Part shown: positions 40,530 to 51,562 of the stretch, one piece after another | Layout of the letters: every line of letters starts with the position of its first letter | Numbering within the stretch: position 1 is the stretch's first letter | NCBI GenBank assembly: GCA_949316235.1 | Contig: OX438748.1 | Span: 34,590,836 to 34,654,835 of the forward strand | DNA: 64,000 bases | Source of the DNA: Oegoconia quadripuncta | Lineage: Eukaryota; Arthropoda; Insecta; Lepidoptera; Autostichidae | Reading direction: 5' to 3' | The notes under the pieces: model-generated | The model's input: only the letters and a program-made list of their open reading frames with translations | The model's database searches: none | Told to the model about the DNA's origin: nothing | Position numbers and translations under genes: made by a program

Positions 40530-42242
40530 GATGATAGAGCAGAACAAAGGCTCCAAAGTGTTTGCAAGGAATACGCGTATGTCTATTGGGCGGAGTCAGT
40601 TGACATGAGGTATTATTGCCAACTTTTGCACTGGTACCCTCGTTTTCTTTCTTAGGGCTAGTGCTGAAAATCAGTGTCTTACCGCTAGGTGAGGATCCAC
40701 ACTGAGCGATGGCCCATTTGTGGTACAGATTACACTTACAACTCTATTATAAGTTGTAACCCTTGTACGTATCCTTTTTATTTTTTAAATTGCTGCGAAG
40801 TTTCAATTCGGAAATCATAATACCAAGCAGAATAATTGCGCGTTCGAACACTTTTCTTGTGTTCCTGTGATAGGCAAAAGATAAAGTTTTAAATATGTAT
40901 ACTTATCGCCATCAGTAAGATGTGAATCGAAATTAGTAAAAGTGACCCCTTCAGCAAAATGTGTGCCAACTGTCAATCGGAAAGTTCCGGGTTCAATCCC
41001 CGGCCCAGACGCATGATGTATTGTTTCGACTGGTTGTCAACAGTTACGTTACTGAGTGTCCCCTCGACCGAATTATGTAATTTATTTGTACGAACATTGA
41101 CTTGACCTAGATCTTGTTAGGTTTATATTTAGTTGTATAAGTCTATCAACAGTTTAGTCTAAATATTGTTTTAAATCCACAAGTTTATTTATGGACGTTG
41201 TTGAAAGATGTTGGCCCACATGTTTTCTTTTCACTATATTGAAATCATATTATAATAATTTATCATTATACCGGATGAGTTTTTATACCGTAAAGAAAAA
41301 ATACGGCATATTAGGTATGTTAATTAATATAATAAATTAATTCATATTAAATTGTGATAGAGGTCAAGTACCAACCCGTTGTGCATAAAAAAAAACATAA
41401 ACCAATGATGTATACGTGGTTCAAGTCGGAACCATCCCATACTCTCTCTCCCCCATCACATGTCATTACAAACAAAATGTACTTTATTTATCGGGACTCG
41501 TCATAATTCACAAAAGAAATCCAATATCTGTTCGGGTGTTAGCCGAAATAGTTCGGAAATGATAATATACGACTTTAGAAATGATAAATTTTATTTTAAT
41601 TAATTATGCTAAGATGAATGATGAGAGCGCGTGGTTTACTTGCTACCTATAAATGCGAACTGATTAATAAAACGTGGTATCGGCGTAAATAGCCGAATAT
41701 ACATTTTACCCACGGTAAGGAAGAAGTCGATGGATCGATTTACCGCGTCATCGGCCTTATTCCATTGTAATAGAGCGTATTGCTGCTCATTCATTATTAT
41801 GATGCCTATTGTACGTGCTAGCCCGTACAATATCCAACAAATTGTTAAGCAAAGCCTGTCTTTAGAAGTATAGCTATATTCAGGTAGGTCTGCAATCAAA
41901 TAGACTTTCATATTTTCGCTACTAATTCGTAAGTAGACAAGAGAGAGTCAACGTTTAGCAAAAACTAATGAAAGCCAACTTAGTTACACGTTAAAACCTC
42001 GGAACGTAGCTGATCTCAAGATAGACAGGGAAATTACAGGCTACTGATTCTGTACAAATAGCAGTGAATGGCGACTGTGTGGTTTCAATGGTTTATAATG
42101 GCGGAGTGCAGAGACACAAAAGTAGGAAAGTATCAGTGGAGCGACTGGGTGATCTTGGTTCAAGCTAGCTGAATACAGTATATAATTCACATCTATACTA
42201 ATATATAAGTTTCATGTGCAGTTATACTTTGTAAGCTTAATG
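40530..42242. other. No supported gene; scattered repeat fragments
   Basis: 40670-40765 is a LINE 3' UTR fragment as at 1205. 40985-41020 (GTTCCGGGTTCAATCCCCGG) is an isolated tRNA-like SINE head. 41345-41398 is a SINE-1 tail. A 91-codon minus-strand ORF at 41636-41911 has no recognisable domain. Sequence around it is not repeated in the window. Confidence 0.4.
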
Positions 42243-42398
42243 TCTCATTCATAAAAAAATACCTTTACAAGCCTATTTTAGTTAAAGTATGTTTTGTCAC
42301 TGTCGTTCATAAGGAAATGTTGTCATGAAAGAAAGTGACAAAACATACTTTAACTAAAATAGGCTTATAAAGTGTTTTTATTTTTTTATGAATAAGAG
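42243..42398. mobile_element. Foldback element with arms of about 60 bp
   Basis: AAGCCTATTTTAGTTAAAGT and ATGTTTTGTCACT (42269-42301) have an exact inverted match at 42334-42366. Outward, the arms continue as CTCATTCATAAAAAAATA against TATTTTTTTATGAATAAGAG. The loop is about 32 nt. This is a MITE-like structure with no coding capacity. Confidence 0.7.
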
Positions 42399-42562
42399 GG
42401 TTAGTTTATATAGTTTATATCTTCAAATAATAATTACCTACTGTAATAAATTCACCCGTATTTCTCAATACGGAACTCTACATTGCGCGTGGACCGACAT
42501 GCACTTGGGCGGTTTTTATGTTAAATTAAGAGTGTTTATCCGGCACGATAGTCCTGCACGAT

Positions 42563-42812
42563 TTGTTGGTGGTAGGGCATTTTAAATGTCCGCCTTGCTA
42601 GCTATCACCGTCTTATCTAAATCTACCGCCAACGAATGAATGATAGTCTTGAGTTTCGTTTATTAATACGCGCACTTCTCAAGTGTGTACTGCTTGAGTA
42701 TGCACGTGCTGTTCAGGTCTCGAGTTAGGTTTATTAATCAACACGTTTACTTGAGACCGGTCACAAGACTGTTCTCAATCTTGAGAATGGTTTATTAATA
42801 CGGCCTTAGACT
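42563..42812. mobile_element. SINE-1 fragment followed by a GTTTATTAATACGG-type MITE
   Basis: 42563-42632 is the SINE-1 body. 42636-42812 is a repeat seen inverted at 55991-56311 (GATAGTCTTGAGTTTCGTTT, TTACTTGAGA, GGTTTATTAATACGGCCTTA). Confidence 0.6.
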
Positions 42813-43093
42813 CATATGGCTAGGAGATGCCGCTGGTATACGGACGTCTTTAAACAAGTAATGCCTCTGTTAACTGTCTATACTATGTCTTCAATTATTT
42901 AGTGGAGCAAACATTCTAATCGATAACAATCTGTCTTCATATTTGAAGTGGGTATTAAGAAGTAGGTGTGATTAATTGGATCTGTGTGAAGTAGTCTGTA
43001 GACGTAATAGATGACGTCATTGATTTAAATAGTAGAAAGGGAGATGGTTACATATTTGCGTCGTTTGGTTTAGAGATATTGGGTTCATAGGAT

Positions 43094-43920
43094 TCAAAAG
43101 TCAAAGTCAAAGTCAAAAATGCTTTATTTTGTAGGTACACAGAGTACACTTAAAATAGTCAATTTTACATAGTACATTTTAAATTTTTTAAGCTACTGCT
43201 TGTTCCAAATGCAATTTTCCCCTGAGAAGAACAAGCAAGAAACTCGAAGGGTTGCTCTTTTAAAATCAGGCTTTGATTTTACATAAAGGTTTTTATATTA
43301 CAAACAGGTTTTTAAATTTCATTATTAATTGTGAAATAGCCTGGCATGCTAACGATCTGATTATGTCCAGGGTTGATTATCATCTAAATAGTCTGATATT
43401 TTATAATATGCTTTCTCAATAAGTTTCTGTTTTACAGTATCTTTAAATTTATTGAGAGGAAGATTTTGTATATCAACTGGAACCTTATTGAAAAAGCGTA
43501 TACATAACCCTTTCAATGAATTACTGACTTTGCGGAGGCGACTTATGTGACCTGCAAGTTTATCTTTATTTCTTGTATTGGCATCATGTTTATCACTATT
43601 TTTCCTAAATGATGTTATATTTTTTTTGACATACATTAGATTTTCAAAAATGTACTGTGACGTAAAGGTTAGAATGTTATACACTTTAAACCTATCTCTA
43701 AGTGACACTGCAGGTCTCAATTGATAAACTGCGCGAACGGCTCGTTTTTGTAAAACAAAGATTGTATTTATATCCGCGGCGTTTCCCCACAGCAAGATAC
43801 CGTAAGACATCAAGCTGTGGAAATAACTAAAATATACTAATCTAGCAGTATTTACGTCTGATATTTGTCGAATTTTTTTGACTGCGTACGCTGCAGAGCT
43901 TTTTTGAAATTTGATTTGAT
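43094..43920 (-). mobile_element. LINE-c: longest copy, 5'-truncated
   Basis: On the minus strand one frame is open from about 43915 to the stop at 43361. It starts with SSAAYAVKKIRQISDVNTAR and continues MSYGILLWGNAADINTIFVL, QKRAVRAVYQLRPAVSLRDR and so on to KISDYLDDNQPWT. This is the thumb and C-terminal region of a LINE RT (CR1-like by its short tandem tail, clade not proven). The 3' UTR follows (43098-43360) and ends in GACTTT hexamer repeats. Confidence 0.85.
43361..43813 (-). pseudogene. LINE-c RT C-terminal ORF fragment
   Basis: The 150 codons from the first ATG are undamaged, but the endonuclease and RT catalytic domains are missing, so it cannot work alone. Copies at 9.2 kb and 25.9 kb share the sequence. 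It lies inside the LINE-c copy above. Confidence 0.82.
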
Positions 43921-43937
43921 TGAAGCTTGGAAGCTAT

Positions 43938-44067
43938 TCAACGACCGATTGGTGTAGTGGTTAGTGACCCTGTCATGCAAAACCAATGTATCCCGCAAGG
44001 AGTAAATGTTTGTGTGATGATGAACATTTATTCCCGAGTCATGGATGTTTATATAAATGTTATGGTA
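43938..44067 (+). mobile_element. SINE-3 copy
   Basis: ACGACCGATTGGTGTAGTGG head with a deletion, then AAATGTTTGTGTGATGATGA and GAGTCATGGATGTTTATATA. It is 3'-truncated at the following SINE-2. Confidence 0.68.
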
Positions 44068-44300
44068 CGACCTGTTTGGTGTAGTGGTTAGCAACTCTGA
44101 CCACTATACCAAAAGGTTCCGGGTTCGAATATGTTTGTGTGATGAATACGGACATGTGTACCCGAGTTACGGATGTTTTCATTTATAATAAGTATTGTAT
44201 TTAAGTAGTATATCAACCATCTGGTATCCACAACACCTATCGTTGCTAACTGTGGAACTTGATGGCGCTGTTTGTATGTCTAAGGATATTTATTATTTGT
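44068..44300 (+). mobile_element. SINE-2 copy
   Basis: CGACCTGTTTGGTGTAGTGG through AACTTGATGGCGCTGTTTGT and TATTTATT. The end of the B box is damaged by a small deletion (GGGTTCGAATATG). Confidence 0.75.
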
Positions 44301-45060
44301 TGTTGCGGAACATATTTCAGTTGTTTGTGATAAGATAGCGTGTGATAAGTGAGTGGGCTTCTACCGTCGGCCTCAAACTTTACCAACTTGATCAGGTCAA
44401 AAAAATATCTGTTTGTGGCAGCCCTAAATGCCTTACAGTAATCGGATTAGAAAAAAAATCTAGTTGCGTTTCAGTCGCATAACTCGTTCAATAACTAGGA
44501 AACGTAATACGAGTGGACATTTTGTAAACAAGCACTTTGTTTACCAATTTCTCGTTGAAATTTACGACAGTTTACTTTCCGGTTTGAAAATTTTGTAAGA
44601 AAATTGCCGGTAACATAAACGAATGTGGCATATTTTGTAAATTGTATGAGTTTGCGAACCTTTGATGCAAATCTTTTACATTAACCCCCAACGAAGAACG
44701 AAGGGTATAATGTGTTTGACCGTGTTGTATGTGTATATGTTCATTTCTTCTCTCTTCTTCATCATGCGTGGTCCGATTTGAGTGACCGGCTTCATGGTGC
44801 TGTAAGAACAAAGAACCCATTAGTTTCGGCATGTCCGTTTGTCTGTCTGCCCTGTCTTGGCATGGATATACATAATTAATATAAAAAAGGAGCGCGGTGG
44901 CAATTCCCAAGTCCAGGTTCGATCCCCAGCCAGGCTATGTACCAACTCTATGCACACATGAGCCATTTCAAGGTCTCCAACATGCAAATTACTCCGATAG
45001 GGCACCGTATGGAACCGGCCTGCACCCAGTGACTTCTCCTTGTGAGTGGATGTCCTAATC
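44301..45060. other. No gene; dispersed fragments and a SINE-4 piece
   Basis: 44680-44740 has the CCCCCAACGAAGAACGAAGG dispersed motif. 44885-45050 is a degenerate SINE-4 (AGGTTCGATCCCCAGCCAGG). ORFs here are not supported. Confidence 0.4.
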
Positions 45061-45452
45061 TTTACTTAGAAGATGAGGTCGAAGGTGGAAGCGTACTGAC
45101 CCGGAAACCTCAACACATTTGGAGGACTGACTATCTTATCTCTGACAACCGGAACACAACAATGCTATTTCGGGGAACGAGCGAGTCAACCCCCAACACG
45201 AGTATTATATTTTACTCCCTGGGGATGCCTCAATACTGCTATATTTACAGAAGACATAAAAGTATTTTTTTTTATAACATTGCTGCTTGGCGGCAGATTT
45301 AGATAAGATGGTGGTAGCTAGCCAGGCGGACATTTAAAATGCCCTACCACCAACCAAACCGAGTACTTAAACATGTACCCCGCTGGGGATCGAATCCGCG
45401 ACCGCCGAACCGTAAACCCAATGTTGTTTACATTGAGCCACGGAGGCGGTTC
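45061..45452 (-). mobile_element. SINE-1 copy with a 100-bp insert
   Basis: Minus-strand SINE-1 is interrupted between ACAATGCTATT (45168) and AACATTGCTGC (45276) by about 105 bp of unknown sequence (TCGGGGAACGAGCGAGTCAA) that ends in a T-rich run. The head is complete at GAGCCACGGAGGCGG. Confidence 0.75.
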
Positions 45453-45654
45453 CATTCGTTCCAACAATGTTGTCTGTTTTTAACATTTTCAATATCTATT
45501 ATATTTGCTTAGTTATCTATTGTATTTGCTTAATTTGCAAATGAGAAGTTAATTAGGTAAAAACATCATAAAGGAATAAGAGAGAGAAGTGAACAATAGC
45601 CAAAGGTACATGATTAGCGTATTTACAAATCAAATAAAATGAAAGAATGATTGA

Positions 45655-46170
45655 AACAAGACTAACGTAAGAGATATACGATGCGAACAGGAATGGTAGT
45701 GTTGGTAGGGGAAGACCACGATGAACGTACTATGATCAAATTGGGGACGTCTTAAAGAAAGGTCAAGTCAAGAGTACCCTAAACCGACGAGCATGTATGA
45801 ATAACCGATCTGTTTGGTGTAGTGGTTAGCAACTGTGACCACTATACCAAAAGGTTGCGGGTTCGAATCCCACAAGGGGATGTTTGTGTGATGAATACGA
45901 ACATGTGTACCCGAGTTATGGATGTTTTCATTTATAATATGTATTTATTTACAAAAAAAAATGTATTTATGTAGTATATCAACCATCTGGTATCCACAAC
46001 ACACGCCTATAGTTGCTTACCATGGAACTAGATGGCGCTGTGTGTATGTCTAAGGATATTTATATGTATTTATTTATTTAATAACCGTATCAGAGTGAAT
46101 GAAACAAAAGAGGTGTGTCAGGATCGTAGCGAGTGGAAGTCTGTGGTCTCTGTATAAATACCTTTTATTA
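45655..46170 (+). mobile_element. LINE-e: RTE-like 3' end, interrupted by SINE-2
   Basis: The plus strand encodes NGSVGRGRPR, DQIGDVLKKGQVKSTLNRRA up to 45800. After the SINE it continues as RVNETKEVCQDRSEWKSVVS to 46160. This is the usual C-terminus of RTE-like LINEs. A stop in place of an expected lysine shows decay. Confidence 0.75.
45808..46079 (+). mobile_element. SINE-2 copy inserted in LINE-e with an 8-bp TSD
   Basis: AATAACCG flanks the SINE at 45800-45807 and 46080-46087. Head, B box (GGTTCGAATCCCAC) and ACTAGATGGCGCTGTGTGTA body are intact and the tail is TATTTATTTATT. Confidence 0.85.
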
Positions 46171-46395
46171 TTATTATTACAATAAAGTTGTTGAAATAAT
46201 CTAAAAGAAAATAATGGTACAGTTATCGCTTGCAACATTTGCTTTCGACCGCAGTTAACTACATGTCCCTTTGGCTAGTTCAATATTAGTATGTACCTTT
46301 GTGAACAAGTACAGCTATATATACCAGAACTGGTTACGTGACGGACCGTGTTAATGTAGTTTGAACCTTTAGTTAAAATATGTTGTTAAAGCTTT
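46171..46395. other. No recognisable feature
   Basis: Short spacer between LINE-e and the next SINE-1. Confidence 0.4.
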
Positions 46396-46710
46396 ACAAT
46401 GTAACAGTAACACGAATCGGAGGTCGAGGGTTCGATCCCCAGCGGGGTACATGTTTAAGCACTCGGTTTGGTTGGTGGTAGGGCATTTTAAAATGTCCAC
46501 CTGGCTAGCTACCACCATCTTATCTAAATCTGCCGCCAAGCAGCAATGTTAATAGCATTGTTGTGTTCCGGTTGTCAGAGATAAGATAGCCAGTCCCCCA
46601 AATGTGTTGGGGTTTCCGGATCAGTACGCTTCCACCTTCGACCTCATCTTCACTTAACATCAGGTGTGATTGAGGTCAAGTACGAACCCGTCGTGCATAA
46701 AAAAAAAGGT
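46396..46710 (+). mobile_element. SINE-1 copy
   Basis: The head is shortened, but ATCGGAGGTCGAGGGTTCGA and the entire body and A-rich tail are present. Confidence 0.8.
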
Positions 46711-47005
46711 ATGTTAAAGTTATATCTTCCGTTCTCTAGTTGCCTACTCGAAACTTAAAACACCCTGAGGGTTAAAAAGCAATTGAAACAGCAATTACTG
46801 ATCAAATAATGGAAGTTTGATCTCTCCTCGTAAACCTAAGTGGGAGTCGCACTTACCGAGTTTTACGCTGCTTTTACGAGTTGACATTCAGCTTGGGTTA
46901 TTCCGATCGTGCCGTTTATATGCCACCTTCACCTTCGGCGACATTCGGCATCAATCGGTTTGCGTTCGGTGACTTACGACGACGACCTAACCTAAAACGA
47001 TGGGT
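46711..47005. other. No recognisable feature
   Basis: No ORF or repeat match. Slightly CG-rich between 46850 and 46990. Confidence 0.35.
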
Positions 47006-47342
47006 ATTTTTTATGCACAACGGATTGGTACTTGTCCTCAATCACACCTGATGTTAAGTGAAGATGAGGCCGAAGGTGGAAGCGTACTGACCTGGATATC
47101 CAAATTTTTGGGGAACTGGCTATCTTATCTCTGACAACCGGAACACAACAATGGTGTTAACATTGTTGTTTGGCGGCAGATTTAGATAAGACGGTAGTAG
47201 CCAGGCGAACATTTAAAATGCCCTACCACCAACCAAACCAAGTACTAAACAGTACATGTTCGCTGCTGCTGCTGCCGCCGCTGGGGATCGAACCTGTGAC
47301 CGTATTCGTAAACCCTATGTTGTTTACATTGAGCTACGGATT
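47006..47342 (-). mobile_element. SINE-1 copy with a short CTG/CCG insertion
   Basis: Complete minus-strand copy. GCTGCTGCTGCTGCCGCCGC at 47262-47281 replaces the usual sequence next to the B box. Confidence 0.78.
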
Positions 47343-47904
47343 TTATTTATATCTAATCTTATTTATATCTAATGTTATCTAATAAAGACTTAGCTAAAAT
47401 ATGCCTTTTTGGACCCCACAATTTAATTACTCTCTCATTCTTCGTACACTAATACGAATGAAGGGCGTTGATAAAGTATAAAGTACTTTTAAAATTTAAT
47501 TAAAATCCCATTGTAGTTTAAAAATCATAAAAAGGTCCCTCGAGTAATTTGGTGACAATTATCCAATTCCTTTGCCATTGCCAGTCCGAGTGATTTATTA
47601 GTTGACATTTGGTGTGATCCACCAATCGGATGCGGCGATTAATTCTGGCTACGGGTCCTTTCACATTGTCTATAGTCTTTTTATTTGCTGTCGATTGTGA
47701 TTGTTTTTTTTTTTCATTTATTTATAAGGACCACAAACAAGTTCACAATATATTGCCATATATAATCAAATTATACTAGACAGACATTTGTAATTATGAA
47801 CCCAACATCATTGGTCACACACAACGTAATTATCATGTAATAATGTGAAGCCTAATACAGCAGACTGACAACCAACTACAGAAACTTATATTCCATCTTC
47901 GGAC
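47343..47904. other. No gene; one LINE-tail-like run
   Basis: 47705-47790 starts with poly(T) and reads as a LINE 3' tail on the minus strand (CATTTATTTATAAGGACCAC). The rest is unassigned. Confidence 0.4.
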
Positions 47905-48176
47905 TACGAGGCGCGGGGGAGGGATTCCACCCGTATGTAGTTAACATACCGAACATTCGCACTAAGCGGTTCGATTCTTCATTCATAATGCGAACAGCCA
48001 AGGCATGGAACTCCATTCCGGCGTCAGTCTTTCCTGAATCCTACAACCTTGGGATCTTCAAGAGCAGGGTGAATAGGCATCTACTGAGATCGCGTGCTTC
48101 ATCTTCGGCCACATCGTCACTTCCCATCAGGTGAGATTGTGGTCAAATGCGTATCCAGTTAACCATAAAAAAAAAT
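47905..48176 (+). mobile_element. LINE-a: 3' end copy
   Basis: One frame reads NIPNIRTKRFDSSFIMRTAK, AWNSIPASVFPESYNLGIFK and SRVNRHLLRSRASSSATSS to a stop. Poly(A) at 48168-48176 follows. It matches the fragments at 1-80 and 27478-27722. Confidence 0.78.
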
Positions 48177-48206
48177 ATATATTAAGTTATATAGATGGAG
48201 TGTATA

Positions 48207-49233
48207 CAGGGCGTCCCACGGCTATGCCACATGGAGGGAAAGTACCTTGAATTTTGTAGATGGAACATTTTACTGAAAGAAGACATTATTTTAATTTAAA
48301 AAACAATTTAAACTGCATTCATAGATTTTTAAATAAGTACATGGTTGAACCGGGAATCGAACCATTTATTTATAAAAAAAAATTACCATGTAGCTTTATC
48401 ATACCGATCGAAAGGCTTCATCATAAGGATTATTTTTTGCTAAATAACATATTGTCAGAAATAAAAGGAAGACCATGAATTTTAACATTAGATGTTCAAT
48501 TTTGTTCAGAAAAATGAAAAGCTGACATTGCCGTAAGGACATACAACTGACATTATCATTACTAATACTAATTACCCACTCGAGAAGTATGCATCATTTC
48601 CCTATTATAATTTAAGTTCATGATAAAATGATAAAGAGATACGTAATTAGTAAGTAGTATCTCAATGAACATTTTCTTTCCTGGATCGGGACAAATGGAC
48701 GAAAAAATGGCCGCCGAGATCCCCAGATCTAACTCCGTTAGATTTTTTTTATGGGGTTATGTAAAAAAGTTACTTTAAAAGAACCAGTGTCAAAGTGTCC
48801 ACGAGCTACAAACTGAACTTCGACGTATTATTCTAAATATCCACCACAACATGATCAAAAAATCGACAGGGAGGGAAATAATCAAAAGAGTGCGACTTTG
48901 TATTGAACAGGATGGGACTCATTTTGAGCATTTGATAAATTTGATTAATTTTGTATTAAAAATGTTAAAATTCATGGTCTTCCTTTTATTTCTGACACTA
49001 TGTTATTTAGCAAAAAATTATCCTTATGATGAAGCCTTTCGATCGGTATGATAAAGTTACATGGTAATTTTTTTTTTATAAATAAAGGGTTCGATTCCCG
49101 GTTCAACCATGTACTTATTTAAAAATCTATGAATGCAGTTTAAATTGTTTTTTAAATTAAAATAATGTCTTCTTTCAGTAAAATGTTCCATCTACAAAAT
49201 TCAAGGTACTTTCCCTCCATGTGGCATAGCCGT

Positions 49234-49235
<2 letters not shown>
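48207..49235 (+). mobile_element. Tc1/mariner-type element, copy 2, right end lost
   Basis: Flanking TA and CAGGGCGTCCCACGG mark the left end at 48207. The right inverted repeat stops at CATAGCCGTGG (49235), where an AT microsatellite replaces the last bases and the TA. Relative to copy 1 the element is inverted, so its transposase remnant is on the plus strand. Both inverted repeats again carry the B-box-like GGTTCGATTCCCGG. Confidence 0.86.
48660..48955 (+). pseudogene. Mariner-type transposase remnant, copy 2
   Basis: It encodes the same C-terminal region as 5526-5795, with the same eight-T frame break at 48743-48750. It also has a stop shortly after LWGYVKKLL (the TAA in TTACTTTAAAAG). 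It is therefore more damaged than copy 1. Confidence 0.78.

Positions 49236-49287
<52 letters not shown>
49236..49287. repeat. (AT)n microsatellite
   Basis: About 25 AT units starting exactly at the broken mariner-type end. The nearby ORF with alternating Ile and Tyr is an artefact of this run. Confidence 0.9.
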
Positions 49288-49289
<2 letters not shown>

Positions 49290-49504
49290 CCATGAAGTAC
49301 AAGGTATTAATACAAGGTGTTTTGAGTTGTGTCATTTTATTTGCTTCGAGTGTGATTGTTATTTGTATTGTACTATGTTATCTTTAGAAATATCTGAGTT
49401 TTCAAAATCGCTATAAAAATATTACAAATATGAACAGTTAGTTCTTTTTCAGAATTGTTCGTACCAAAAAGTTATAATAATTATTAACAGACTTCTAACT
49501 TATT
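49288..49504. other. No recognisable feature
   Basis: Short AT-rich spacer. Confidence 0.4.
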
Positions 49505-49838
49505 AACCGCCTCCGTGCTCAATATAAACAACATTGGGTTTACGATTAGGAGGTCGCGGGTTCGATCCCCAGCGGGGTACATGATTAAGTACTCGGTTTC
49601 GTTGGTGGTAGGGCATTTTAAATGTCCGCCTGGTTAGCTACCACCATCTTATCTAAATTTGCCACCAAGCAGCAATGTTAATAGCATTGTTGTGTTCCGA
49701 TTGTCAGAGATAAGATAGCCAGTCCCCCAAATGTGTTGGGGTTTCCGGGTCAGTACGCTTCCACCTTCGACCTCACCTACACTTAACATCAGGTGTGATT
49801 GAGGTCAAGTACAAACCCGTCTTGCATAAAAAAAAAAC
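49505..49838 (+). mobile_element. SINE-1 copy, full length
   Basis: ACCGCCTCCGTGCTCAATAT to GTCTTGCATAAAAAAAAAA, with intact B box and body. Confidence 0.84.
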
Positions 49839-49977
49839 CAAACCACCTTGTCTGTTTGTAGTAGTTTCGTGGCTAATCTCGGGCTGTAGCAGAATATCAA
49901 TTACTCTGTTATTGGGTAAAGTCACACACTGAGCTATAACCCTATTGGATTTTGTGGTACAAGTGTCTTTAATTTAC

Positions 49978-50812
49978 TTAAATTTCATTAGATCGATGGT
50001 CGTCCATTTCGCATCGGAAACATTTGCCCTTTAAATCCCTTACTATTATCGGGGACTGAGTATGGTTAGGTCTGTTCGTTGAAGTCGTATCTTGTTTACT
50101 GTATCGAGATGTTGATGGATATCTGTAGATATTCTTACAATTTCCCATTTCTATAGATGTGGCCACGTATACTAGTTTTGAAAATGGGAGTGTATCTCTT
50201 TCTTGTAGAATTTTTGTTCATATATCACTGTCTCTCAATCCTCCAATGAATGACTAGAAAACTCTCTAATGTAGGTTTATGACAATTTTGACATTTAAAT
50301 TCGCAATTCGCAAGTCTTCTTAGTTCTGAGGCGTATGTTGCCACGGATAAAATTTCGTGTTGTAATCGGGAAATAAATGTACGAGTATGTTGTAATGCGC
50401 AAATACTATGTTTTGGGTCCACTTATTCGTCTAGTATCTGTGTAAGTTCATCAAAAGTCATATAGAGTGGATCATTCGGGGAGCATAAATCATATAACCT
50501 CTCGTGCAATTCTGGGGGTATGGCAGAAAGTAGGATGTATACTTTCATTTTAGCGTCTTCGATCTTGTTGAGCAAGAAAAATACAGTAAGCCTTTTGGTG
50601 AAATTTCTGAAAGTCTCTTTTTCCGGGAAGCTGATTTTTGGGCCTCGTTCTTGCTGTAGAGTCGTATTTAGGTGAGGATGTTTGTGAAGGTGCCACATGT
50701 ATGTGTTTCTGATATGACGATGATGAATCCTCGCACTGGGTGAGGGTCTGGACCATAATTCTCCACGCGGGCTCATTATGGATTGGTAACTTGTTTTAAT
50801 GACTGCCTTCAC
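49978..50812 (-). pseudogene. Decayed gag of an LTR retrotransposon
   Basis: The minus strand encodes a capsid-like region: KETFRNFTKRLTVFFLLNKI then LLSAIPPELHERLYDL, and after one in-frame stop (50423-50425) HTRTFISRLQHEILSVATYA and SELRRLANCEF. Downstream, in another frame, there is a remnant CCHC knuckle (KCFRCEMDDH) that lacks its last Cys. This order (capsid, then knuckle) fits Gypsy-type gag. No protease, RT, integrase or LTR is seen nearby. The gene is broken by at least one stop and one frame change. Confidence 0.7.
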
Positions 50813-51239
50813 TTGAAATTAACCGGGAGCAACTATTAATTAGAAAACGCCCAATGAACTTGACACAAAGAAATCTATGATTAATTTTTCTGAAGATTAC
50901 ATACACCTTTGCATACAAGCCGAAGGGGTCCTTTATCTGCATCTGATGACTTCCCATGGGTAGAGCTATATTTGAACAATGCAACTTTCACTGTGCTATA
51001 CATGTATGGGAAAGCAGATAATGAAACCTGGCTTAGTAAAGGAAAAAGACGATCACGTACGAATTGCCATGCCTTGAGGGTTTCGCACATAACAACAACA
51101 AAATAAATTTATTTTCATAGCCATACAAAGTACTTTAAATTGAGTTGAGTGTACATGGAATTTTGGGACCACTGTTACACCCATGGGACATTATTCACTG
51201 ACGCGCACAGTAAAATATGCGTGTCAGGTTGTTCTCATT
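50813..51239. other. No supported gene
   Basis: Overlapping ORFs on both strands lack domains. The sequence may still belong to the decayed LTR element. A LINE 3' UTR fragment just left of the gag relic (49895-49975) matches the one at 51250. Confidence 0.35.
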
Positions 51240-51470
51240 TGTACCAGTGTCTGCTCGTGGGTAATAGCTGAAAATCAGTGTTTTGCTCTCTGAGCAATTA
51301 TTCACACTGAGCTATGACCTATTTGTACGGCTGTAGCACACACATACTCTAGTGTATCCTGATGTTACTTTTATGAATTGTTAAAAAATATGTTTATCCA
51401 ATTGCTTTGTAACTTATGGTATGTGTGTGACTAGAGATACAAATAAACGATTTATCTATCTATCTACCCA
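51240..51470 (+). mobile_element. LINE 3' UTR with (TATC)n tail
   Basis: GCTGAAAATCAGTGTTTTGC, CACACTGAGCTATGACC and a final ACAAATAAACGATTTATC plus TATC units. This is the most complete copy of the UTR family found at 1205, 3010, 40670 and 49905. Confidence 0.55.
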
Positions 51471-51562
51471 TGGAACACCCACAGTTGAACTAGGAGTTAA
51501 CCTGAATTTTAGATACGGGGGCAACCATAGGCGTTGGAGAGGTCACATACTAATAAGTTAAC

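Noticed and set aside
49165..49416. ORF with alternating Ile and Tyr
   Set aside because: It reads through the (AT)n microsatellite and the broken mariner-type end.
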